A stretch of 29,976 bases of DNA, from NCBI GenBank assembly GCA_947646735.1, contig CANTFK010000375.1:1-29976 (forward strand), written 5' to 3'. The notes beneath the pieces were generated by a model. It saw nothing but the letters and a program-made list of their open reading frames with translations. It did not search any database and had not been told where the DNA came from. Origin of the DNA: Peronospora farinosa. Its lineage: Eukaryota; Oomycota; Peronosporomycetes; Peronosporales; Peronosporaceae. Positions 8,885-20,600 of the stretch are shown here, in pieces. The position numbers and the translations under genes are program-made. Position 1 is the stretch's first letter; each line of letters starts with the position of its first letter.

Positions 8885-9883
8885 ATGGGCCATAATAAAT
8901 TATATGGTCCAGGGGTCCCAAGTTTGACAGCTAAAGCTAAAAAACAAGGGACCCCGAAACAAGTCTCCCAAGCCACTACTCAAGAAAAATCGGTTCCCAA
9001 GAACAAGAAAAAAAAGAATGCCAAGTTGGAGGCACCGAGAGGCGGAGACACGACATACGAGTCGGGAGAGAGCCAAGGTGTGGCTAGCAGGGATTGGACG
9101 GAAGAGGATATGGAAGAAGCATATCACCAGAGTAAGTTAAAGACGTTTTTGCGAAAGGATCCGGTGATAAAGACCCTCAAGGTCAAGCTACTAGACCAGG
9201 TCCATGGCTCGATAACGGCCCTGCCCATCGTAACGACGGACCTGGAGGTTCTCATGGCTCTGATGAACCTGATCCACGAATCCGGGATGGCCGCTGGAAA
9301 TTTTACTGTTAAGACCCTCTTTAATTTTGGGTTTGAGACCCTGAAGAAGACCCTGGTGGCCTTGCATGGTCATATTAGGGCGTTAGTGGGCGAGATTCCC
9401 CACAAGGAGGTACACCGTCATGTGGCCACAGCAGCTGTTCCTGGTCTAGACTCTTCAGCAGGTTCCCACGAGGAGTCATCACCGAGGTCCCAGTATGAGT
9501 CGGCCACTTTGTCTATGGTCTCGGACCTAATGGATACAGTGGATCGGATGCAGCTGGGGCCAACCGGTGCAGCGTTGATCGAAGCACGGATTCGCGAAAC
9601 AGGAAAGATGGATGCAGCGATCCAGAGGGCCCAGCCGCAAGTACGTGAAGATGTGACAGGAGCCCGGTGAAAAGTGGAGCCAGGGTCGCTAGACACAGAA
9701 AGTGATCAGAATGTAAAGCCTGAGTCAGAGTCCCCTGGTGCGCTTCAGTCATATTTCGAAAAGGCGATGGCCAAGCTCTTAGAAGAGCAGAGGCCCACCC
9801 GAAAAGCATCGGACAGGGGACAGATCATGAGGGGCCGAGGTCCATTTTGCCCTGTGCCCTCCCAGATAGCCGATCACCCGGGA
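8885..9883 (+). pseudogene. Unrecognised open frame X with one internal stop
   Basis: From ATG 8885 a 261-codon frame runs to TGA 9668-9670 and continues in the same frame to the inverted-repeat arm. The N-terminus is basic and Lys-rich (KKKKNAKLEAP, near residues 41-51). The middle is predicted helical and hydrophobic (LEVLMALMNLIHESGMAAGN, LFNFGFETLKKTLVALHGHI, residues about 115-170). The rest is acidic and Ser-rich, with SYFEKAMAKLLEEQR beyond the stop. Only one nonsense codon in about 330 codons suggests coding history. It is divergent from the coiled-coil gene ending its 5' side at 8850. It may be a gag-like protein from an inserted element. No motif is recognised. Confidence 0.5.
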
Positions 9884-9910
9884 TCACCACGTGAATTTTC
9901 GGATGTGGAT

Positions 9911-10650
9911 GTGGTGGAGTGGATTCTCAAACGACGTGAGAGAACGAAAAACACACACAGCGCCGGACTGCCGACTTACGGAGGGGGTACCCCGATACCG
10001 TGTCGCGTCAACCTTGGGTCTCACCTTGTGTACCCGTCGGCTTGGCTGGTCTTGCTCCTCGTTAGACGCAGAAGACTTATAGACTTGGTCCTTGTATGGA
10101 GGGACTTGGGGGCCCACGAGTGGATATACTTCACTCGGGCCAGGGTTTCTTGGGCTCAATTGACTGTGTCGAGATCAATGCACCTGGTACTACGTACCCC
10201 TTTCGGTGTCTAACTGTTTCTTGGTCTTTCGACCCCTTTCTCTAGTTCCCCGTAGGGAAACCGCTTCCTGTAGCGGGTGTTGGGTGTTTTGACACCTCAG
10301 GCCAACTATCCTGAGGTTCAACCTGCGTAGCTTGAGCCGTCTAACACCTGCTGACGTCGGGGGGGGGGGGTCCAAAGGGTATCCCGCCCGAAAGAGGTGG
10401 AGCGACGTAGAAGCTTGGAGGAAGCGCTTGGAGCTGCCACATGTAAAGCAAATTCGAGTGTGTTTATTTATCGTATACTTTGTATGCTTTTCTTGCCTAA
10501 CCTAACCCTTAACCCTTTGATCTGGAAAGTGCCACGTGTCAACTCTTGAAAGGAAGAACTGGCTCCTTGGTACCTGTACTTTCTGTAATCTTCGAGATTC
10601 CGTGTAACGTTTCTGAACCCTCGGGCATTGGGCCCTGGTATCCTGAGGCC
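9911..10650 (+). repeat. Left inverted-repeat arm (LTR/leader family copy a)
   Basis: This segment recurs in reverse complement at about 21965-22842. Over the first 300 bp (9911-10213 against 22537-22839) the conceptual frames differ at about five of 100 residues, so identity is high. It contains a degraded primer-site-like CGCCGGACTGCCGAC (9961-9975), a GGAGGGGGTACCCCG block, a poly-G run at about 10359-10369 and TTTATTTATCG. The same order of landmarks occurs in copies b (10722) and d (23464). Relative to the right arm it lacks about 140 bp corresponding to about 22320-22475. At its distal end (about 10618-10650) homology reaches the GGGCCCTGGTA motif that borders the array on the right. 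Confidence 0.85.
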
Positions 10651-10721
10651 TGTGTTGGCTCTGCACGTCTGGGCCTTTATATTTCTTAATAAGGTTGGGG
10701 CCTGGTGTGAGGTTGTAGATA

Positions 10722-11480
10722 TGCGAGGCCGTGTCGTGGTCACTCCCTTTGAGATCTGATTTCCCTTGGCACTTCACCACATCACAGTAGCATCCCGAAT
10801 CTCTAGGAGATTCGAACACGCGCACCATTTTGGTGGAGTGGGATTTGCAAAATTGCTGATGCGATTCCAACTCTCCACTGGCGCCCGACGACCGACTAAC
10901 GGAGGTTTTTTTTAAGTTTGGTGTGCAAAGCCTTCCTCACCTTGTGTTCTTGTCGGTAGGGCGGGTTGCTCTCTTCTCGGTGGACTTGAGTCGATGCTGA
11001 TCCGATGTGTGTTGGAGATAAGGGGTTTAATGATCTTGTGGAAATCTTCACAAGATCGACCGAGTACTTATTTGTTGATCGTACCAATAAATCCCAATAG
11101 TCCAATAAAGCGAAGCTTGAATCTTCTGACCACTTGAGCAGAACTTTCTGACCACTCGATCCGTCCTGCACTTGCTTGTCTTACCCTTACTTGTTGTTTT
11201 TGCGTCCGATCGCAGTTGAGTTGTTGTGTTGAGAATTCCTTCACCTGGCCAAAACAATCTAGGGTGCACTTGCAGTCGATATTCTTGGCGTCGGGAGGCC
11301 AAATATCCTGCCCCGAATAGAGAAGTTGACACGTGTACTTAGAAGCAAATTGAACTCTGTTTACTGTTAGCCAATCAAATACCAAAACCCACGCCTATCT
11401 GTAGCTCAGGATCTGTTGCCACGTATCACCCTTTCGGAAAAATCAGATCTTGTCATGTGGTCCACTCCAATATCGCCGCG
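10722..11480 (+). repeat. LTR end, primer site and leader, family copy b
   Basis: It begins with the 26-bp block shared with 1305-1330, then CTTGGCACTTCACCACAT. It ends its LTR-like part in CTCTCCA just before the primer site at 10879. The leader shares ordered blocks with copy d (23464-24120): CCTTCCTCACCTTGTG, GTCGGTAGGGCGGG, TTCTGACCACTTGAG, GCGTCSRATCGCAG, GGCCAAA with a GAAKAGAAG block, and AACTCTGTTTA followed by CCAATCAAATAC (b 11353-11382, d 24001-24030). No open frame follows. The copy is flanked on the left by arm a and on the right by a short GATC-rich piece and the tandem array. This suggests an inserted or truncated element. Confidence 0.7.
10879..10896 (+). other. Putative tRNA-Lys-type primer binding site (copy b)
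   Basis: TGGCGCCCGACGACCGAC follows CTCTCCA plus one C. The TGGCGCCC start is the pattern of lysine-tRNA-primed retroelements. Its reverse complement ends GUCGGGCGCCA, compatible with a 7-bp acceptor strand (GUCGGGC), a G discriminator and CCA, and the base expected at tRNA position 61 is C. The match to a real oomycete tRNA is untested. Confidence 0.5.
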
Positions 11481-11689
11481 ATCTGGATCGCTACCTCGAT
11501 CGGATCTAATACCATTTTAGTATCGGATCGCGGTACTTATTTTAGTATCGGATCGCGGTCCGCCGGATCACGACTTGTCCTCTTCACCGTTCCTTGGATC
11601 ATTTGAAACGGTCCATCTATATAATATATCATGTCCACCTCATTCCAGTCTTCCATACTGACGTGATCTACACCAGACCGTTGTGGTAA
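11481..11689. other. GATC-rich spacer between copy b and the array
   Basis: No gene. The stretch holds repeated GGATCGCGGT and TAGTATCGGATCGCGG blocks (two near-identical copies at about 11518-11560) and an AT-rich CTATATAATATATCATG at about 11617. The GATC-rich character matches the sequence that follows the leader in copy d (from 24134), so it is probably the start of the same element cut off by the array. Confidence 0.5.
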
Positions 11690-14600
11690 AGTTCCAGGAG
11701 AATCGGGGCCCACGGTACCAAGGACCCAGGGTACCAGGATACAGGGGCCCCAGGGTACAAGGGCCCAGGCCTCGCAAGGTCCCAAGGTTCAATCGAGGGT
11801 CACCAGGGACAGGGTTTCCAGCTACCAGGGACCAGAGTACTAGTCGCCAGGGACAGGGTTTTCAGTTACCGGGGACAGGGATACCAGTTACCGGGGACAG
11901 GGTTTCTAGTAACCAGGGACAAGGTTTCCAGTCACCAGGGACAGGGCACCAGGGACAAGGGTATCAGCTATCGAGGACAGGGGCATCGAACGTCCAGGGT
12001 CAAAGGTACAAGGTTACCCTACCGGACGCACACCAGGACCCGAAAGGGCCAGTGTCCCGAGGTGGTCCAGGGTCCTAAGGTCAAAGAAGGTACAAGGTAT
12101 TTCTACGTGCAGAGCCAGTACAGGCTCCAAGGTCCAAGGGACCGCGGTACAAGAGACCAGGGTACCAGGGTACAAGAACCCAGGACTCGCAAGGTTCCAA
12201 GGTTCAACCGAGGGTCACCAGGGACGCGGGTTCCTAGTCACCAGGGACAAGGTTTTCAGTTACCGGGGACAGGGATACCAGTTACCGGGGACAAGGTTTC
12301 TAGTAACCGGGGACAAGGTTTCCAGTCACCAGGGACAGGGCACCAGGGACAAGGGTATCAGCTATCGAGGACAGGGGCATCGAACGTCCAGGGTCAAAGG
12401 TACAAGGTTACCCTACCGGACGCACACCAGGACCCGAAATGGCCAGTGTCCCGAGGTGGTCCAGGGTCCTAAGGTCAAAGAAGGTACAAGGTATTTCTAC
12501 GAGCAGAGCCAGTACAGGCTCTAAGGTCCAAGGGACCGCGGTACAAGAGACCAGGGTACCAGGGTACAAGAACCCAGGACTCGCAAGGTTCCAAGGTTCA
12601 ACCGAGGGTCACCAGGGACGCGGGTTCCTAGTCACCAGGGACAAGGTTTTCAGTTACCGGGGACAGGGATACCAGTTACCGGGGACAGGGTTTATAGTTA
12701 CCGAGGACAAGGTTTCCAGTCACCAGGGACAGGGCACCAGGGACAAGGGTATCAGCTATCGAGGACAGGGGCATCGAACGTCCAGGGTCAAAGGTACAAG
12801 GTTACCCTACCGGGCGCACACCAGGACCCGAAAGGGCCAGTGTCCCGAGGTGGTCCAGGGTCCTAAGGTCAAAGAAGGTACAAGGTATTTCTACGTGCAG
12901 AGCCAGTACAGGCTCCAAGGTCCAAGGGACCGCGGTACAAGAGACCAGGGTACCAGGGTACAAGAACCCAAGACTCGCAAGGTTCCAAGGTTCAACCGAG
13001 GGTCACCAGGGACGCGGGTTCCTAGTCACCAGGGACAAGGTTTTCAGTTACCGGGGACAGGGATACCAATTACCGGGGACAGGGTTTCTAGTAACCGGGG
13101 ACAAGGTTTCCATTCACCAGGGACAGGGCACCAGGGACAAGGGTATCAGCTATCGAGGACAGGGGCATCGAACGTCCAGGGTCAAAGGTACAAGGTTACC
13201 CTACCGGGCGCACACCAGGACCCGAAAGGGCCAGTGTCCCGAGGTGGTCCAGGGTCCTAAGGTCAAAGAAGGTACAAGGTATTTCTACGTGCAGAGCCAG
13301 TACAGGCTCCAAGGTCCAAGGGACCGCGGTACAAGAGACCAGGGTACCAGGGTACAAGAACCCAGGACTCGCAAGGTTCCAAGGTTCAACCGAGGGTCAC
13401 CAGGGACCGGAGTACTAGTCACCAGGGACAGGGTTTTCAGTTACCGGGGACAGGGATATCAGTTACCGGGGACAGGGATATCAGTTACCGGGGACCGGAG
13501 TACTAGTCACCAGGGACAGGGTTTTAAGTTACCGGGGACAGGGATACCAGTTACCGGGGACAGGGTTTCTAGTAACCAGGGACAAGGTTTCCAGTCACCA
13601 GGGACAGGGCACCAGGGACAAGGGTATCAGCTATCGAGGACAGGGGCATCGAACGTCCAGGGTCAAAGGTACAAGGTTACCCTACCGGACGCACACCAGG
13701 ACCCGAAAGGGCCAGTGTCCCGAGGTGGTCCAGGGTCCTAAGGTCAAAGAAGGTACAAGGTATTTCTACGTGCAGAGCCAGTACAGGCTCCAAGGTCCAA
13801 GGGACCGCGGTACAAGAGACCAGGGTACCAGGGTACAAGAACCCAGGACTCGCAAGGTTCCAAGGTTCAACCGAGGGTCACCAGGGACGCGGGTTCCTAG
13901 TCACCAGGGACAAGGTTTTCAGTTACCGGGGACAGGGATACCAGTTACCGGGGACAAGGTTTCTAGTAACCGGGGACAAGGTTTCCAGTCACCAGGGACA
14001 GGGCACCAGGGACAAGGGTATCAGCTATCGAGGACAGGGGCATCGAACGTCCAGGGTCAAAGGTACAAGGTTACCCTACCGGACGCACACCAGGACCCGA
14101 AATGGCCAGTGTCCCGAGGTGGTCCAGGGTCCTAAGGTCAAAGAAGGTACAAGGTATTTCTACGAGCAGAGCCAGTACAGGCTCCAAGGTCCAAGGGACC
14201 GCGGTACAAGAGACCAGGGTACCAGGGTACAAGAACCCAGGACTCGCAAGGTTCCAAGGTTCAACCGAGGGTCACCAGGGACAGGGGTACCAGTCACCAG
14301 GGACGCGGGTTCCTAGTCACCAGGGACAAGGTTTTCAGTTACCGGGGACAGGGATACCAATTACCAGGGACCGGAGTACTAGTCACCAGGGACAGGGTTT
14401 TCAGTTACCGGGGACAGGGATACCAGTTACCGGGGACATGGTTTCTAGTAACCGGGGACAAGGTTTCCAGTCACCAGGGACAGGGCACCAGGGACAAGGG
14501 TATCAGCTATCGAGGACAGGGGTATCGAACGTCCAGGGTCAAAGGTACAAGGTTACCCTACCGGGCGCACACCAGGACCCGAAAGGGCCAGTGTCCCGAG

Positions 14601-17600
14601 GTGGTCCAGGGTCTTAAGGTCAAAGAAGGTACAAGGTATTTCTACGTGCAGAGCCAGTACAGGCTCCAAGGTCCAAGGGACCGCGGTACAAGAGACCAGG
14701 GTACCAGGGTACAAGAACCCAGGACTCGCAAGGTTCCAAGGTTCAACCGAGGGTCACCAGGGACCGGAGTACTAGTCACCAGGGACAGGGTTTTCAGTTA
14801 CCGGGGACAAGGTTTTCAGTTACCGGGGACAGGGATATCATTTACCGGGGACCGGAGTACTAGTCACCAGGGACAGGGTTTTCAGTTACCGGGGACAGGG
14901 ATACCAGTTACCGGGGACAGGGTTTCTAGTAACCGGGGACAAGGTTTCCAGTCACCAGGGACAGGGCACCAGGGACAAGGGTATCAGCTATCGAGGACAG
15001 GGGCATCGAACGTCCAGGGTCAAAGGTACAAGGTTACCCTACCGGACGCACACCAGGACCCGAAAGGGCCAGTGTCCCGAGGTGGTCCAGGGTCCTAAGG
15101 TCAAAGAAGGTACAAGGTATTTCTACGTGCAGAGCCAGTACAGGCTCCAAGGTCCAAGGGACCGCGGTACAAGAGACCAGGGTACCAGGGTACAAGAACC
15201 CAGGACTCGCAAGGTTCCAAGGTTCAACCGAGGGTCACCAGGGACGCGGGTTCCTAGTCACCAGGGACGCGGGTTCTTAGTCACCAGGGACAGGGATACC
15301 AGTTACCGGGGACAGGGTTTATAGTTACCGAGGACAAGGTTTCCAGTCACCAGGGACAGGGCACCAGGGACAAGGGTATCAGCTATCGAGGACAGGGGCA
15401 TCGAACGTCCAGGGTCAAAGGTACAAGGTTACCCTACCGGGCGCACACCAGGACCCGAAAGGGCCAGTGTCCCGAGGTGGTCCAGGGTCCTAAGGTCAAA
15501 GAAGGTACAAGGTATTTCTACGTGCAGAGCCAATACAGGCTCCAAGGTCCAAGGGACCGCGATACAAGAGACCAGGGTACCAGGGTACAAGAACCCAGGA
15601 CTCGCAAGGTTTCAAGGTTCAACCGAGGGTCACCAGGGACGCGGGTTCCTAGTCACCAGGGACAAGGTTTTCAGTTACCGGGGACAGGGATACCAATTAC
15701 CGGGGACAAGGTTTCTAGTAACCGGGGACAAGGTTTCCATTCACCAGGGACAGGGCACCAGGGACAAGGGTATCAGCTATCGAGGACAGGGGCATCGAAC
15801 GTCCAGGGTCAAAGGTACAAGGTTACCCTACCGGACGCACACCAGGACCCGAAAGGGCCAGTGTCCCGAGGTGGTCCAGGGTCCTAAGGTCAAAGAAGGT
15901 ACAAGGTATTTCTACGTGCAGAGCCAGTACAGGCTCCAAGGTCCAAGGGACCGCGGTACAAGAGACCAGGGTACCAGGGTACAAGAACCCAGGACTCGCA
16001 AGGTTCCAAGGTTCAACCGAGGGTCACCAGGGACGCGGGTTCCTAGTCACCAGGGACAAGGTTTTCAGTTACCGGGGACAGGGATACCAGTTACCGGGGA
16101 CAGGGTTTATAGTTACCGAGGACAAGGTTTCCAGTCACCAGGGACAGGGCACCAGGGACAAGGGTATCAGCTATCGAGGACAGGGGCATCGAACGTCCAG
16201 GGTCAAAGGTACAAGGTTACCCTACCGGGCGCACACCAGGACCCGAAAGGGCCAGTGTCCCGAGGTGGTCCAGGGTCCTAAGGTCAAAGAAGGTACAAGG
16301 TATTTCTACGTGCAGAGCCAGTACAGGCTCCAAGGTCCAAGGGACCGCGGTACAAGAGACCAGGGTACCAGGGTACAAGAACCCAGGACTCGCAAGGTTC
16401 CAAGGTTCAACCGAGGGTCACCAGGGACGCGGGTTCCTAGTCACCAGGGACAAGGTTTTCAGTTACCGGGGACAGGGATACCAGTTACCGGGGACAGGGT
16501 TTATAGTTACCGAGGACAAGGTTTCCAGTCACCAGGGACAGGGCACCAGGGACAAGGGTATCAGCTATCGAGGACAGGGGCATCGAACGTCCAGGGTCAA
16601 AGGTACAAGGTTACCCTACCGGGCGCACACCAGGACCCGAAAGGGCCAGTGTCCCGAGGTGGTCCAGGGTCCTAAGGTCAAAGAAGGTACAAGGTATTTC
16701 TACGTGCAGAGCCAGTACAGGCTACAAGGTCCAAGGGACCGCGGTACAAGAGACCAGGGTACCAGGGTACAAGAACCCAAGACTCGCAAGGTTCCAAGGT
16801 TCAACCGAGGGTCACCAGGGACGCGGGTTCCTAGTCACCAGGGACAAGGTTTTCAGTTACCGGGGACAGGGATACCAATTACCGGGGACAGGGTTTCTAG
16901 TAACCGGGGACAAGGTTTCCATTCACCAGGGACAGGGCACCAGGGACAAGGGTATCAGCTATCGAGGACAGGGGCATCGAACGTCCAGGGTCAAAGGTAC
17001 AAGGTTACCCTACCGGACGCACACCAGGACCCGAAAGGGCCAGTGTCCCGAGGTGGTCCAGGGTCCTAAGGTCAAAGAAGGTACAAGGTATTTCTACGTG
17101 CAGAGCCAGTACAGGCTCCAAGGTCCAAGGGACCGCGGTACAAGAGACCAGGGTACCAGGGTACAAGAACCCAGGACTCGCAAGGTTCCAAGGTTCAACC
17201 GAGGGTCACCAGGGACCGGAGTACTAGTCACCAGGGACAGGGTTTTCAGTTACCGGGGACAGGGATATCAGTTACCGGGGACAGGGATATCAGTTACCGG
17301 GGACCGGAGTACTAGTCACCAGGGACAGGGTTTTCAGTTACCGGGGACAGGGATACCAGTTACCGGGGACAGGGTTTATAGTAACCGGGGACAAGGTTTC
17401 CAGTCACCAGGGACAGGGCACCAGGGACAAGGGTATCAGCTATCGAGGACAGGGGCATCGAACGTCCAGGGTCAAAGGTACAAGGTTACCCTACCGGACG
17501 CACACCAGGACCCGAAAGGGCCAGTGTCCCGAGGTGGTCCAGGGTCCTAAGGTCAAAGAAGGTACAAGGTATTTCTACGTGCAGAGCCAGTACAGGCTCC

Positions 17601-20600
17601 AAGGTCCAAGGGACCGCGGTACAAGAGACCAGGGTACCAGGGTACAAGAACCCAGGACTCGCAAGGTTCCAAGGTTCAACCGAGGGTCACCAGGGACCGG
17701 AGTACTAGTCACCAGGGACAGGGTTTTCAGTTACCGGGGACAGGGATATCAGTTACCGGGGACAGGGATATCAGTTACCGGGGACCGGAGTACTAGTCAC
17801 CAGGGACAGGGTTTTCAGTTACCGGGGACAGGGATACCAGTTACCGGGGACAGGGTTTATAGTAACCGGGGACAAGGTTTCCAGTCACCAGGGACAGGGC
17901 ACCAGGGACAAGGGTATCAGCTATCGAGGACAGGGGCATCGAACGTCCAGGGTCAAAGGTACAAGGTTACCCTACCGGACGCACACCAGGACCCGAAAGG
18001 GCCAGTGTCCCGAGGTGGTCCAGGGTCCTAAGGTCAAAGAAGGTACAAGGTATTTCTACGTGCAGAGCCAGTACAGGCTCCAAGGTCCAAGGGACCGCGG
18101 TACAAGAGACCAGGGTACCAGGGTACAAGAACCCAGGACTCGCAAGGTTCCAAGGTTCAACCGAGGGTCACCAGGGACGCGGGTTCCTAGTCACCAGGGA
18201 CGCGGGTTCTTAGTCACCAGGGACAGGGATACCCGTTACCGGGGACAGGGTTTATAGTTACCGAGGACAAGGTTTCCAGTCACCAGGGACAGGGCACCAG
18301 GGACAAGGGTATCAGCTATCGAGGACAGGGGCATCGAACGTCCAGGGTCAAAGGTACAAGGTTACCCTACCGGGCGCACACCAGGACCCGAAAGGGCCAG
18401 TGTCCCGAGGTGGTCCAGGGTCCTAAGTTCAAAGAAGGTACAAGGTATTTCTACGTGCAGAGCCAGTACAGGCTCCAAGGTCCAAGGGACCGCGGTACAA
18501 GAGACCAGGGTACCAGGGTACAAGAACCCAGGACTCGCAAGGTTCCAAGGTTCAACCGAGGGTCACCAGGGACAGGGGTACCAGTCACCAGGGACGCGGG
18601 TTCCTAGTCACCAGGGACAAGGTTTTCAGTTACCGGGGACAGGGATACCAGTTACCAGGGACCGGAGTACTAGTCACCAGGGACAGGGTTTTCAGTTACC
18701 GGGGACAGGGATATCAGTTACCGGGGACCGGAGTACTAGTCACCAGGGACAGGGTTTTCAGTTACCGGGGACAGGGATACCAGTTACCGGGGACAGGGTT
18801 TCTAGTAACCGGGGACAAGGTTTCTAGTCACCAGGGACAGGGCACCAGGGACAAGGGTATCAGCTATCGAGGACAGGGGTATCGAACGTCCAGGGTCAAA
18901 GGTACAAGGTTACCCTACCGGACGCACACCAGGACCCGAAAGGGCCAGTGTCCCGAGGTGGTCCAGGGTCCTAAGGTCAAAGAAGGTACAAGGTATTTCT
19001 ACGTGCAGAGCCAGTACAGGCTCCAAGGTCCAAGGGACCGCGGTACAAGAGACCAGGGTACCAGGGTACAAGAACCCAGGACTCGCAAGGTTCCAAGGTT
19101 CAACCGAGGGTCACCAGGGACGCGGGTTCCTAGTCACCAGGGACAAGGTTTTCAGTTACCGGGGACAGGGATACCAGTTACCGGGAACAGGGTTTATAGT
19201 TACCGAGGACAAGGTTTCCAGTCACCAGGGACAGGGCACCAGGGACAAGGGTATCAGCTATCGAGGACAGGGGCATCGAACGTCCAGGGTCAAAGGTACA
19301 AGGTTACCCTACCGGACGCACACCAGGACCCGAAAGGGCCAGTGTCCCGAGGTGGTCCAGGGTCCTAAGGTCAAAGAAGGTACAAGGTATTTCTACGTGC
19401 AGAGCCAGTACAGGCTCTAAGGTCCAAGGGACCGCGGTACAAGAGACCAGGGTACCAGGGTACAAGAACCCAGGACTCGCAAGGTTCCAAGGTTCAACCG
19501 AGGGTCACCAGGGACGCGGGTTCCTAGTCACCAGGGACAAGGTTTTCAGTTACCGGGGACAGGGATACCAGTTACCGGGGACAGGGTTTATAGTTACCGA
19601 GGACAAGGTTTCCAGTCACCAGGGACAGGGCACCAGGGACAAGGGTATCAGCTATCGAGGACAGGGGTATCGAACGTCCAGGGTCAAAGGTACAAGGTTA
19701 CCCTACCGGACGCACACCAGGACCCGAAAGGGCCAGTGTCCCGAGGTGGTCCAGGGTCCTAAGGTCAAAGAAGGTACAAGGTATTTCTACGTGCAGAGCC
19801 AGTACAGGCTCCAAGGTCCAAGGGACCGCGGTACAAGAGACCAGGGTACCAGGGTACAAGAACCCAGGACTCGCAAGGTTCCAAGGTTCAACCGAGGGTC
19901 ACCAGGGACAGGGGTACCAATCACCAGGGACGCGGGTTCCTAGTCACCAGGGACAAGGTTTTCAGTTACCGGGGACAGGGATACCAGTTACCAGGGACCG
20001 GAGTACTAGTCACCAGGGACAGGGTTTTCAGTTACCGGGGACAGGGATATCAGTTACCGGGGACCGGAGTACTAGTCACCAGGGACAAGGTTTCCAGTCA
20101 CCAGGGACAGGGCACCAGGGACAAGGGTATCAGCTATCGAGGACAGGGGTATCGAACGTCCAGGGTCAAAGGTACAAGGTTACCCTACCGGGCGCACACC
20201 AGGACCCGAAAGGGCCAGTGTCCCGAGGTGGTCCAGGGTCCTAAGGTCAAAGAAGGTACAAGGTATTTCTACGTGCAGAGCCAGTACAGGCTCCAAGGTC
20301 CAAGGGACCGCGATACAAGAGACCAGGGTACCAGGGTACAAGAACCCAGGACTCGCAAGGTTTCAAGGTTCAACCGAGGGTCACCAGGGACAGGGGTACC
20401 AATCACCAGGGACCGGAGTACTAGTCACCAGGGACAAGGTTTTCAGTTACCGGGGACAGGGATACCAATTACCAGGGACCGGAGTACTAGTCACCAGGGA
20501 CAGGGTTTTCAGTTACCGGGGACAGGGATACCAGTTACCGGGGACATGGTTTCTAGTAACCGGGGACAAGGTTTCCAGTCACCAGGGACAGGGCACCAGG

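Noticed and set aside
11615..11635. TATA-box promoter before the array
   Set aside because: A single AT-rich string with no downstream gene. Oomycete promoters mostly use initiator-type elements.
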